Below are positions 1-6,707 of a DNA stretch of 16,999 bases, piece by piece. The translations under genes and the position numbers were made by a program. The notes under the pieces were generated by a model. That model was not told the DNA's origin. It saw only the letters and a program-made list of their open reading frames with translations, and ran no database searches. Source of the DNA: Bacteroidales bacterium UBA4353. Its GTDB lineage: Bacteria > Bacteroidota > Bacteroidia > Bacteroidales > Paludibacteraceae. The stretch spans positions 1-16,999 of the forward strand of contig DGSV01000097.1 in assembly GCA_002394025.1 (NCBI GenBank). Direction: 5' to 3'. How positions within the stretch are numbered: the first letter of the stretch is position 1; each line of letters starts with the position of its first letter.

Positions 1-15
1 TCGCTCATTAAATCG

Positions 16-24
16 TAACTTTGC
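16..24 (+). promoter_or_regulatory. Bacteroidota -7 promoter box for the GNAT-BirA gene
   Basis: TAACTTTGC matches the Bacteroidota primary-sigma -7 consensus TAnnTTTG and ends 21 bp before the ATG at 46. The same nonamer is the -7 box of the 7270-7300 promoter. The partner -33 TTG would lie just left of the window edge, so only half of the promoter can be seen. Confidence 0.6.
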
Positions 25-45
25 ATATATAATTTTGCTAAACAG

Positions 46-1296
46 ATGATTTCCTTATCTTCCATATCAGAAAGTGGTCTTGAGCAAGTGCGCGAATTAT
101 ACGAATCTTCCTTTCCTCTTGCCGAGCGCCGCGACTGGCAACAATTCGTATATCTATTTCATAATGAACCCCGTAGTCGCTGCATGGCTATCACCGATGA
201 TGGTGCCTTCCGCGGTTTTGTGTGCCACTGGCTATTCGAGGACTATGTCTATGTGGAGCACTTCGCTGTCATGCCCGAATATCGCGGTAAAGGCATTGGC
301 GCTGCGGCTCTTGAGGCTTTGCGCGCGCAATATGGCAAACCTTTATTTCTTGAAGCTGAAAACCCGGAGCACTGTGCCGACAAGGCGCTAGCCGAGCGGC
401 GTTTGGCATTCTATGAGCGCTGCGGCTTCCGCGTCTTCAACACCGACTATGAACAACCTATCTATCGCGCTGGCGATGACATGGTGCCTCTGTATCTGCT
501 CACGACCGGTGAAGACCTCACAGCAGAGCAGATAGAGAACTTTAAGAGCATTGTTTATGCCGCCATAGATCCCTTGCTGCATTATGAGGAACGCACCGAC
601 AGCACCAACAGCGCCCTAACGCTCGCCAATGCCGAAAAACCGCTGCCTGACAAATACGCAATATACACCTTCAACCAGCCTTTCGGCAGAGGACAGCGCG
701 GCAATACGTGGGAAGCAGAACCAGGCAAGAATATCCTGATAAGCTGGCTGATGCGTCCAAAAATCCATGTCAGTCAGCAGTTTACACTCAACCAAGCCGT
801 CTGCTACATAGTAATGAGGTGGTTAGGCACATTAGTTCCCGAGGAACAGCTATGCATCAAATGGCCCAACGATATTTATTACGACGACAATAAAATAGCC
901 GGCATACTCATCGAACATGTCATAGTCGGAGACACGATAGACCATAGTATAGTCGGCGTGGGCATCAATATCAACCAGATGGAATTTGTCAGCGACGCAC
1001 CCAATCCCGTGTCTGTTGTTGACATCTCGCGCCATATTACGGACCTGCACACCGCTGCCATACGGCTACATAGCATGATGTGCGACTACGTTAAGGTGAT
1101 GAACGACGCTCACCTGCACGACATATATTTCGAACACCTCTACCGCAACGAGGGCTATCACCGCTACCGCTTGCCGGACGGCGAAGGTTTCAAGGCAAAA
1201 ATAATTGATGTGGAACCTGACGGCATGCTGGTACTCGAAAAAGAAGACGGCAAAAGGCAGAAATTCGCCTTCAAGGAAATAATCTTCACGCACTAA
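46..1296 (+). CDS. birA: GNAT N-acetyltransferase fused to biotin--[biotin carboxyl-carrier protein] ligase
   Basis: A 416-residue protein that reads as two complete enzymes in one chain. Residues 1 to about 172 are a GNAT acetyltransferase: a YVEHFAV strand (69-75) and the acetyl-CoA loop RGKGIG (80-85), then LAFYERCGF (120-128), typical of the fold's last helix and strand. Residues about 177-416 are a biotin-protein ligase: TDSTN (184-188), the biotinyl-AMP loop GRGQRGNTW (214-222), KWPND (272-276), VGVGININ (303-310) and a small SH3-like C-terminal domain (about 375-416). There is no N-terminal helix-turn-helix, so the ligase should be a monofunctional enzyme that biotinylates the carrier proteins of biotin-dependent carboxylases, with no repressor role. 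The GNAT substrate is unknown. The reading frame is continuous across the junction (about 172-180). ATG 46 is chosen because it lies just behind the -7 box. The gene is in the cytoplasm-enzyme class, with no signal peptide. Confidence 0.93.
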   Translation: MISLSSISESGLEQVRELYESSFPLAERRDWQQFVYLFHNEPRSRCMAITDDGAFRGFVCHWLFEDYVYVEHFAVMPEYRGKGIGAAALEALRAQYGKPLFLEAENPEHCADKALAERRLAFYERCGFRVFNTDYEQPIYRAGDDMVPLYLLTTGEDLTAEQIENFKSIVYAAIDPLLHYEERTDSTNSALTLANAEKPLPDKYAIYTFNQPFGRGQRGNTWEAEPGKNILISWLMRPKIHVSQQFTLNQAVCYIVMRWLGTLVPEEQLCIKWPNDIYYDDNKIAGILIEHVIVGDTIDHSIVGVGININQMEFVSDAPNPVSVVDISRHITDLHTAAIRLHSMMCDYVKVMNDAHLHDIYFEHLYRNEGYHRYRLPDGEGFKAKIIDVEPDGMLVLEKEDGKRQKFAFKEIIFTH

Positions 1297-1308
1297 AACA
1301 GTTAGCGC

Positions 1309-1379
1309 CTACCCCTCCGGCACCGCGTGCCACCTCCCCTTAGCAAGGGGAGGAGCGGCTGACGCACACTAGAAAAGCT
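1309..1379 (+). repeat. Intergenic dyad element, copy 1 (CTACCCCTCC family)
   Basis: A 71-bp unit, repeated 98 bp downstream with only three mismatches. It contains CTACCCCTCC, a small hairpin GGCAC-CGC-GTGCC (1319-1331), then a 9-bp stem CCTCCCCTT-AGC-AAGGGGAGG (1333-1353), and ends in CACACTAGAAAA, which joins it to the CTAGAA-type repeats. It lies 13 bp after the stop of the GNAT-ligase gene. No T-tract follows the stems, so it is not a standard intrinsic terminator. Confidence 0.85.
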
Positions 1380-1406
1380 GGATTTGCTAGAAAAAAAAAT
1401 ATGCCT

Positions 1407-1477
1407 CTACCCCTCCGGCACTGCGTGCCACCTCCCCTTAGCAAGGGGAGGTGCGGCTGACGCACACTAGAAAAACT
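1407..1477 (+). repeat. Intergenic dyad element, copy 2
   Basis: Second copy of the 1309-1379 unit in direct orientation. The GC hairpin keeps its stem but has loop TGC in place of CGC, and the CCTCCCCTT/AAGGGGAGG stem is identical. Its last bases (CACACTAGAAAAA) are the first unit of the long CTAGAAAAN array that follows. The 27 bp between copies 1 and 2 hold a degenerate GCTAGAAAAA stretch. Confidence 0.85.
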
Positions 1478-1660
1478 AGAAAACTAGAAAACTAGAAAAC
1501 TAGAAAAGCTAGAAAGCTAGAAGAACTAGAAAAGCTAGAAAATCTAGAAAAACTAGAACAACTAGAAAATCTAGAAAATCTAGAACAGCTAGAACAACTA
1601 GAAAAGCTAGAAAAGCTAGAAAATCTAGAAAATCTAGAACAACTAGAAAAACCAGAACAA
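1467..1660 (+). repeat. CTAGAAAAN tandem array 1 (21 CTAG units plus one degenerate)
   Basis: CTAG occurs at 1467, 1476, 1484, 1492, 1500, 1509, 1517 and then every 9 bp to 1643, followed by a decayed CCAG unit at 1652. The first units vary between 8 and 9 bp, and the last 15 are exactly 9 bp. Most are CTAGAAAAN, with some CTAGAACAN. The tract ends 27 bp before the aminotransferase ATG. Together with the two dyad elements it fills the whole 1297-1687 gap, in which I see no gene. Related arrays lie upstream of uppS and ompH2. Confidence 0.95.
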
Positions 1661-1687
1661 AACCATTCACTCTTAAATTTAATAGTT

Positions 1688-2887
1688 ATGGCAACCCCTT
1701 CATTGCGCGGCATACAGATGCCGGAATCTCCTATCCGGAAATTGTCTCCTCTTGCTGAGAAGGCCAAGGCTCGTGGCATAAAGGTCTATCACCTCAATAT
1801 CGGTCAGCCTGACATACCCACGCCGGAGATAGGTCTTGACGCCATACGCAACTTAGACCGCAAGATACTGGAATACAGTCCGTCGTATGGTTTTCACTCC
1901 CTGCGTCAGAAGATGGCACTCTACTACCAGCGCTTCAATATAAATGTTGGTGTTGACGATATTTTGGTAACATCCGGTGGCTCGGAAGCCATTTTGTTCG
2001 CATTCTTGAGTTGCCTGGACCCCGGTGACGAGATAATAGTTCCTGAACCTTCATACGCCAACTATACGGCATTCGCCAACGTGGCGGGCGTGATAGTAAA
2101 ACCTGTAGTGACGACAATAAACGAAGGATTCTGTCTCCCGCCGATAGAAAAATTCGAGCAGCTCATCACAAATAACACAAAAGGTATATTAATCTGCAAC
2201 CCTAACAATCCAACCGGCTATCTTTACACACGTCGTGAGATGAACCAGATTCGTGACCTTGTTAAGAAGCACGACCTCTACCTCTTCTCTGACGAAGTCT
2301 ATCGTGAATTCTGCTATACCGGCGCACCATATATCTCGGCGTTCCACCTTGACGGCATAGACGATAATGTGGTGTTGGTAGATTCTGTTTCGAAACGTTA
2401 CTCGGAGTGTGGCATACGCATCGGCGCCCTTGTGACCAAAAATCCTGAAGTTCGGCAGAATGCCATGAAACTCTGTCAAGCCCGTTTGTCGCCACCCCTA
2501 TTGGGGCAGATTGTGGCTGAAGCGAGCCTTGATGTGTCTAAAGACTACCTGCTTGACGTTTATGATGAATACGTTGAGCGTCGTAAATGCTTGATAGATG
2601 GTTTGAACCGCATACATGGTGTCTATTCGCCAATACCCATGGGCGCGTTCTACACTGTGGCCAAACTTCCCATAGATGATGCCGACAAGTTCTGCGCTTG
2701 GCTGCTGACCGACTTCGAATATGATGGCAAGACAGTCATGCTGGCTCCGGCTTCCGGTTTCTACACCAGCCCCGGTGACGCCCGTAACGAGGTGCGACTG
2801 GCTTACGTGCTCGACAAAGAAGACCTGAAAGACGCACTCAAAGTTCTCGAAAAAGCACTTGAAACATACCCCGGAAAAACCAATTAA
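1688..2887 (+). CDS. Class I/II pyridoxal-phosphate aminotransferase (AspB-like)
   Basis: A 399-residue cytoplasmic enzyme of fold-type I. Visible landmarks are NIGQPDIPTP near the N terminus (37-46), GGSEAI (97-102) in the cofactor phosphate region, NPNNPTG (171-177), SDEVY (201-205), the Schiff-base lysine K236 in DSVSKRYSECGIRIG, and R370 in NEVRLAY, which in this family binds the substrate carboxylate. Length is normal for the aspartate/aromatic aminotransferase group, but the amino-acid substrate cannot be read from the sequence. ATG 1688 is the first start after the CTAGAAAAN array. The array frame is open into this gene from a stop at 1493 but contains no start codon. The acyl-CoA ligase follows 25 bp downstream, so the two are probably co-transcribed. 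No clear promoter was seen between the array and the ATG. Confidence 0.93.
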   Translation: MATPSLRGIQMPESPIRKLSPLAEKAKARGIKVYHLNIGQPDIPTPEIGLDAIRNLDRKILEYSPSYGFHSLRQKMALYYQRFNINVGVDDILVTSGGSEAILFAFLSCLDPGDEIIVPEPSYANYTAFANVAGVIVKPVVTTINEGFCLPPIEKFEQLITNNTKGILICNPNNPTGYLYTRREMNQIRDLVKKHDLYLFSDEVYREFCYTGAPYISAFHLDGIDDNVVLVDSVSKRYSECGIRIGALVTKNPEVRQNAMKLCQARLSPPLLGQIVAEASLDVSKDYLLDVYDEYVERRKCLIDGLNRIHGVYSPIPMGAFYTVAKLPIDDADKFCAWLLTDFEYDGKTVMLAPASGFYTSPGDARNEVRLAYVLDKEDLKDALKVLEKALETYPGKTN

Positions 2888-2912
2888 CAACACCACAAAA
2901 ACTATACGTATC

Positions 2913-4715
2913 ATGTTAACCAGTCATTTTGCCCGCATGGTGGGCGAATATGCCGCGAAATACGGCTCAAAGAGTGCTATACGCTACAAGAAAATCAATA
3001 GCGAACAATGGCAGAGCTACTCATGGCAGCAGTTCAGCGACCTTGTGGATACGGTAGCTATAGCTTTAATACACATGGGAATAAAGCCATCGGACAAAGT
3101 AGGGCAATACTCGCAGAATATGCCTGAAAATATGCTTACCGACTTCGCCTTATACTCCAATCGCGCGGTGATGATACCTATCTACGCAACCAGCGCTCCA
3201 AAGCAAGTGGAGTTCATCGTCAACGACTCGGGTATGAAAATCCTTTGCGTAGGCGAGCAGGACCAATACGATAATATTCAACAAGTTATCAATAACTGCC
3301 CGGGATTGGAACATATCATAGCTTTTGACGATAACGTAGTGCTTGCTGACGACAATGGCATGTCGATGCATTTTTCCGAGTTGCTGGCTTTGGGTAACGA
3401 CAGTTCATGCCGGGCGACCCTTGCCGAGCGACGCGCGGCAGCGCAACTGAGTGACGTGGCTGCGATATTCTATACCTCAGGTACCACTGGCAACCCTAAA
3501 GGTGTGGTACTCATCCATGACGGTATGCTACACCAAGTGGAAATGCACCATCAGCGCTATCCGCAACTCGGAGTCAATGATGTGGCGCTGAACTTCCTAC
3601 CCTTCACGCACGTCTTTGAACGTATGTGTACATACCTATACCTCTACGTCGGAGCCGAAATAGCCGTAAACCTCCGCCCACAGAACATACAGCAGACTAT
3701 CAAAGAAATACGTCCTACAGCCATGTGCTCCGTGCCGAGGTTCTGGGAAAAAGTTTATATCGGCATCAAAGAAAAACTCGACCACTACTCACCAGTAATG
3801 TTAGGCATAGTAACATGGGCGATAGCCATCGGCAGGAAGTATAACATCAACTACCGCCGCGAACGCCGCGAGGCTCCTTGGTGGTTGAAACTAAGATACC
3901 ACATCGCTGACAAATTGATATTCAGCAAGGTAAAGACCACGGTAGGCATCGAAAGAGGTGCCTTCTTCCCCACTGCGGGAGCCGCAATGGCTGATAACGT
4001 CAACGAATTTTTCCAATCTCTGGGCATACCCATACTCTACGGCTATGGACTGACAGAAACTTATGCCACGGTATCAAGCTATCCCTACACGGACTGGGTA
4101 ATGGGCTCAATAGGACGTGTGATCGAAGGGCTTGATGTGAAAATCGGCGAAGATAACGAAATTCTCGTCAAGGGCAAAACGGTAATGCAAGGCTACTATA
4201 ACCGCCCTGACGCCAACGCCGAAGCTTTCACGGCTGACGGATATTTCCGCACCGGAGACGCGGGATATATCAAAGATAGGGACCTGTTCCTGACAGACCG
4301 TATCAAAGACCTCTTCAAAACATCAAATGGCAAATATATAGCTCCACAGCAAATCGAGACACTGCTCACTGCTGACCCCATGATAGAACAGGTAGCGGTA
4401 ATAGGCGACAAGCGCAACTACGTCACTGCAATCGTGGCACCAAATATGGATATGCTCCGCCAAACGGCACAGCAACATGGGTGGCTATATAGTAATGATG
4501 ACGAACTGGTAAACAACAGCGATGTTAACAAATTCTTCCTCAACAAAATCGAGCAACTTCAGGCTCACATGGCACATTATGAGGTAATCAAGAAAATCAC
4601 TCTGATAAAAAAAGGCTTCAGCATCGAAGCCGGTGAACTTACCAACACCCTAAAACTGCGCCGTGCTATCATACAGCAAAAATATGCCGCGCAAATTGAT
4701 GCTATGTATGCTTGA
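2913..4715 (+). CDS. Long-chain fatty acid--CoA ligase (AMP-forming)
   Basis: A 600-residue ANL-superfamily adenylating enzyme that should activate fatty acids to acyl-AMP and then acyl-CoA. The core motifs are all present: phosphate loop TSGTTGNPKG (188-197), GYGLTET (377-383), YFRTGDAGYI (444-453) with the ribose-binding aspartate, DRIKDLFKTSNGKYIAPQ (462-479) at the hinge, and the C-terminal catalytic lysine K581 in GELTNTLKLRR. The region around 300-345 is the amphipathic insert usual in membrane-associated long-chain ligases, and there is no signal peptide. The start at 2913 (MLTSHFARMV) is preferred over an in-frame ATG at 2859 that lies inside the aminotransferase gene and would add an unconserved 18-residue tail. 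It probably serves phospholipid synthesis or fatty-acid salvage, since no beta-oxidation genes are nearby. Confidence 0.93.
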   Translation: MLTSHFARMVGEYAAKYGSKSAIRYKKINSEQWQSYSWQQFSDLVDTVAIALIHMGIKPSDKVGQYSQNMPENMLTDFALYSNRAVMIPIYATSAPKQVEFIVNDSGMKILCVGEQDQYDNIQQVINNCPGLEHIIAFDDNVVLADDNGMSMHFSELLALGNDSSCRATLAERRAAAQLSDVAAIFYTSGTTGNPKGVVLIHDGMLHQVEMHHQRYPQLGVNDVALNFLPFTHVFERMCTYLYLYVGAEIAVNLRPQNIQQTIKEIRPTAMCSVPRFWEKVYIGIKEKLDHYSPVMLGIVTWAIAIGRKYNINYRRERREAPWWLKLRYHIADKLIFSKVKTTVGIERGAFFPTAGAAMADNVNEFFQSLGIPILYGYGLTETYATVSSYPYTDWVMGSIGRVIEGLDVKIGEDNEILVKGKTVMQGYYNRPDANAEAFTADGYFRTGDAGYIKDRDLFLTDRIKDLFKTSNGKYIAPQQIETLLTADPMIEQVAVIGDKRNYVTAIVAPNMDMLRQTAQQHGWLYSNDDELVNNSDVNKFFLNKIEQLQAHMAHYEVIKKITLIKKGFSIEAGELTNTLKLRRAIIQQKYAAQIDAMYA

Positions 4716-4725
4716 ATCAGAGAAG

Positions 4726-4756
4726 TAAAAAAGGCACCGCTTCACAGCGATGCCTT
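4726..4756 (-). terminator. Intrinsic terminator for the ZraP/Spy-like gene
   Basis: Read on the minus strand, AAGGCATCGCT-GTGA-AGCGGTGCCTT folds with one internal mismatch and is followed by TTTTTT. The hairpin spans 4731-4756 and the U-tract is the complement of 4727-4732. In the plus direction the stem is followed by CCCC rather than T, so it mainly ends the minus-strand transcript, while also separating it from the convergent acyl-CoA ligase. Confidence 0.75.
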
Positions 4757-4778
4757 CCCCAATAAACACTAACTTTTT

Positions 4779-4813
4779 AACACTTTTAACACTTTATTAT
4801 TTATAACACTTTT
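4779..4813. repeat. Short AACACTTTT repeats in the 3' UTR
   Basis: AACACTTTT occurs at 4779 and 4805 and AACACTTTA at 4788, in an AT-rich stretch between the stop of the ZraP/Spy-like gene and its terminator. This gives that transcript a 3' UTR of about 100 nt. No gene was seen here. Confidence 0.5.
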
Positions 4814-4860
4814 GTTTTTAAGAGATTGATGAGAGTTGTTGAACAACGATGTGTTCTTTT

Positions 4861-5334
4861 TTATTTTGCGTCATGAGGCTGATGGTGATGTCCGCCATTG
4901 CAATCCTTGTGGGGACCCTTAGCGGCTTGTTGGGAATGGTGCGCCTGATGTGCCTTCACGCGTTCTTCTCTCTCTTGCTGCAAGGTTTTCAGGTTTTCCG
5001 CACCTATTATCTTCCCAAGTTTCTGTTCCGACTTAGCCATAGCCTTTTTCATGTCTTCGCGTTCTTTGGCTTCACGTTTGGCTTTTGCCACCATGGCTTT
5101 CTGACGTTGCGCATCCTGGTCTTTATAGAACTTAACGAGTTCTGAGGCTTTTTCATCACTGAGATTGAAACGTTCTACGAGTTTCTTGGCTTTATCCTCA
5201 GGTGTCAACATTTTACAGCATTTGCCGGCTTTGGCTTTCGGACAACCTCCTTCATGGTTTTGACCTCCGTGGCATTGAGCGTTTATGGAAAGGCTCATCA
5301 CAAGAGCCATGATTCCTACTAATAATTTTTTCAT
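4861..5334 (-). CDS. Small exported His/Cys-rich Spy/CpxP/ZraP-like protein (DUF4890 type)
   Basis: A 157-residue protein with an N-terminal signal peptide (MKKLLVGIMALVMSLSINA, cleavage probably near 19/20). The centre (about 43-128) is entirely helical and highly charged. It starts with LTPEDKAKKL and NLSDEKASELVKFY, the paired-helix pattern of LTxxQ/Spy-CpxP periplasmic proteins. Both ends are rich in metal ligands: C21, H22, H26, C31, C39 and C40 in front, then H129, H132, H133, H142, C145 and five more histidines at the C terminus. This suggests a periplasmic metal-binding or envelope-stress chaperone, by analogy with ZraP. No biochemical function can be assigned with certainty. It is a single-gene unit on the opposite strand to its neighbours, with its own terminator and a sigma-54-like promoter. 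ATG 5334 gives the intact signal peptide. Confidence 0.85.
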   Translation of the reverse strand: MKKLLVGIMALVMSLSINAQCHGGQNHEGGCPKAKAGKCCKMLTPEDKAKKLVERFNLSDEKASELVKFYKDQDAQRQKAMVAKAKREAKEREDMKKAMAKSEQKLGKIIGAENLKTLQQEREERVKAHQAHHSQQAAKGPHKDCNGGHHHQPHDAK

Positions 5335-5380
5335 AATTGTTCGCTTTAAGAGAATTAATTTTTTATTTCATCGGATATAT

Positions 5381-5397
5381 TTCAAAAGCCGTGCCAA
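5381..5397 (-). promoter_or_regulatory. Sigma-54-like promoter of the ZraP/Spy-like gene
   Basis: Minus strand TTGGCACGGCTTTTGAA (5397 to 5381) fits the sigma-54 consensus YTGGCACGRNNNTTGCW at every fixed position but one: the -12 GC is GA. The spacing GG-N10-G(A) is exact. Transcription would start near 5370, giving a leader of about 36 nt before the ATG at 5334. No enhancer site was identified. The changed -12 base is the main reason for caution. Confidence 0.45.
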
Positions 5398-5469
5398 AAA
5401 TAAGAAATAAGGACATCAGAACGCTTCGCTGCAAGAGGCAAAACTTTACATCATAAACTTCTAACATAG

Positions 5470-6702
5470 ATGATACTAAACTACATTTGGATCGGATTTA
5501 TCATTGTCGCGCTAATCATGGCATTGGTGCAACTTGCTTTTTTCGGCGATGTTAATGTTTTCAACGAGATGGTCAACGCCTTATTCTCCAATGCCAAAAC
5601 AGGTTTTGAAATATCTCTGGGGTTGACAGGCGTCTTGTCGCTATGGATGGGAATTCTCAAAATCGGCGAGAAGAGTGGTCTGATAGAGCGTATGTCGAAA
5701 ATGGTGGCTCCCGTTCTTAGTCGTCTTTTCCCCGAAATACCCGCCGGACATCCTGCCATGGGCAGCATATTCATGAATGTAGCAGCTAACATGCTGGGGC
5801 TTGACAATGCCGCAACACCTCTCGGTCTGAAAGCCATGAACCAGTTGCAGGAACTCAACCCCGCAAAAGACAAAGCGTCGAACTCCATGATAATGTTCCT
5901 CGTGTTAAACACCACGGGGCTTACACTGATACCGGTATCGGTAATGGTCTATCGCGCGCAGATGGGTGCCGTGAACCCTTCCGACGTCTTCATCCCTATT
6001 CTTATGGCAACATTCTGCAGCACTCTTTTCGGTCTGCTGATAGTATGTATCAAACAAGGCATACGCCTGTGGGACAAGGTATTACTTGGTTTTATCGGCG
6101 CTATGGTGCTTTTCATAGCAGCACTTGCGGCACTATGCTCGCATGTCTCACAAGAACAGCTACAAACATATTCAACACTCGTAGCCAATATGCTGCTTAT
6201 CGGCATTATTGTATTTTTTGTCGTCTATGCCGCCGTAAAACGCGTTAATGCCTACGACGCGTTTATCGAAGGCGCCAAAGATGGTTTCAGCACTGCTGTA
6301 GGCATCATCCCATACCTGATCGCAATCCTGATCGCGGTAGGTATCTTTCGCGCCAGCGGAGCCATGGATCTCATGATTGACGGCATAAGACACCTGGTGG
6401 CTATGACAGGACTTAACACAGATTTTGTTGAAGCCCTGCCCACGGCAATGATGAAACCCTTGTCAGGTAGCGGAGCCCGCGGACTTATGGTGGATGCCAT
6501 GCAGCAATATGGAGCCGACAGTTTCGTGGGACGATTGGTATGCACCATACAAGGGTCCACAGACACCACACTATACATCCTCGCTGTATATTTCGGAGCC
6601 GTTAAAATCCGCGACTCACGCTATGCCCTGCCCTATGGACTAATGGCAGACCTCGTGGGTATTATCGCGGCAATACTTATAACATATGCATTTTTCGGAT
6701 AA
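5470..6702 (+). CDS. SpmA-SpmB fusion, nucleoside-recognition (Gate) domain membrane protein
   Basis: A 410-residue polytopic inner-membrane protein. The N-terminal half (1 to about 205) matches spore maturation protein A, with a membrane helix at 5-25 and the signature MLGLDNAATPLGLKAM (108-123). The C-terminal half (about 235-410) matches SpmB, with PLSGSGARGLM (330-340) and IQGSTDTTLYILAVYFG (360-376). Each half holds one Gate (nucleoside recognition) domain. In endospore formers the two are separate genes acting in spore-core dehydration. This lineage is not known to sporulate, so the job must differ and the transported or sensed substrate is unknown. The stop is followed after 5 bp by ybeY, indicating one operon. 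The upstream 135 bp are shared with the divergent ZraP/Spy-like gene, and no strong -7 box was recognised on this strand. Confidence 0.92.
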   Translation: MILNYIWIGFIIVALIMALVQLAFFGDVNVFNEMVNALFSNAKTGFEISLGLTGVLSLWMGILKIGEKSGLIERMSKMVAPVLSRLFPEIPAGHPAMGSIFMNVAANMLGLDNAATPLGLKAMNQLQELNPAKDKASNSMIMFLVLNTTGLTLIPVSVMVYRAQMGAVNPSDVFIPILMATFCSTLFGLLIVCIKQGIRLWDKVLLGFIGAMVLFIAALAALCSHVSQEQLQTYSTLVANMLLIGIIVFFVVYAAVKRVNAYDAFIEGAKDGFSTAVGIIPYLIAILIAVGIFRASGAMDLMIDGIRHLVAMTGLNTDFVEALPTAMMKPLSGSGARGLMVDAMQQYGADSFVGRLVCTIQGSTDTTLYILAVYFGAVKIRDSRYALPYGLMADLVGIIAAILITYAFFG

Positions 6703-6707
6703 GAGCC

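Noticed and set aside
1467..1660. CRISPR-like regular repeats
   Set aside because: Units are only 9 bp with no unique spacers between them, and there are no cas genes in the window. The same holds for 12613-12760.
1492..1779. A 95-codon minus-strand ORF rich in Ser and Phe
   Set aside because: It is the antisense of the CTAGAAAAN array (9 bp equals three codons, so it stays open) plus the start of the aminotransferase. It is low complexity with no family likeness.
2859..2912. Upstream start of the acyl-CoA ligase inside the aminotransferase gene
   Set aside because: The extra 18 residues are polar and unlike the family. ATG 2913 gives the normal N terminus and a normal operon gap.
4849..5145. 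A 98-codon plus-strand ORF
   Set aside because: It overlaps the ZraP/Spy-like gene on the other strand, which has a signal peptide, terminator and promoter.
5470..6702. Reading the SpmA/SpmB homology as evidence of sporulation
   Set aside because: No other sporulation gene is present. Fused SpmAB-type proteins occur in non-sporulating Bacteroidota.
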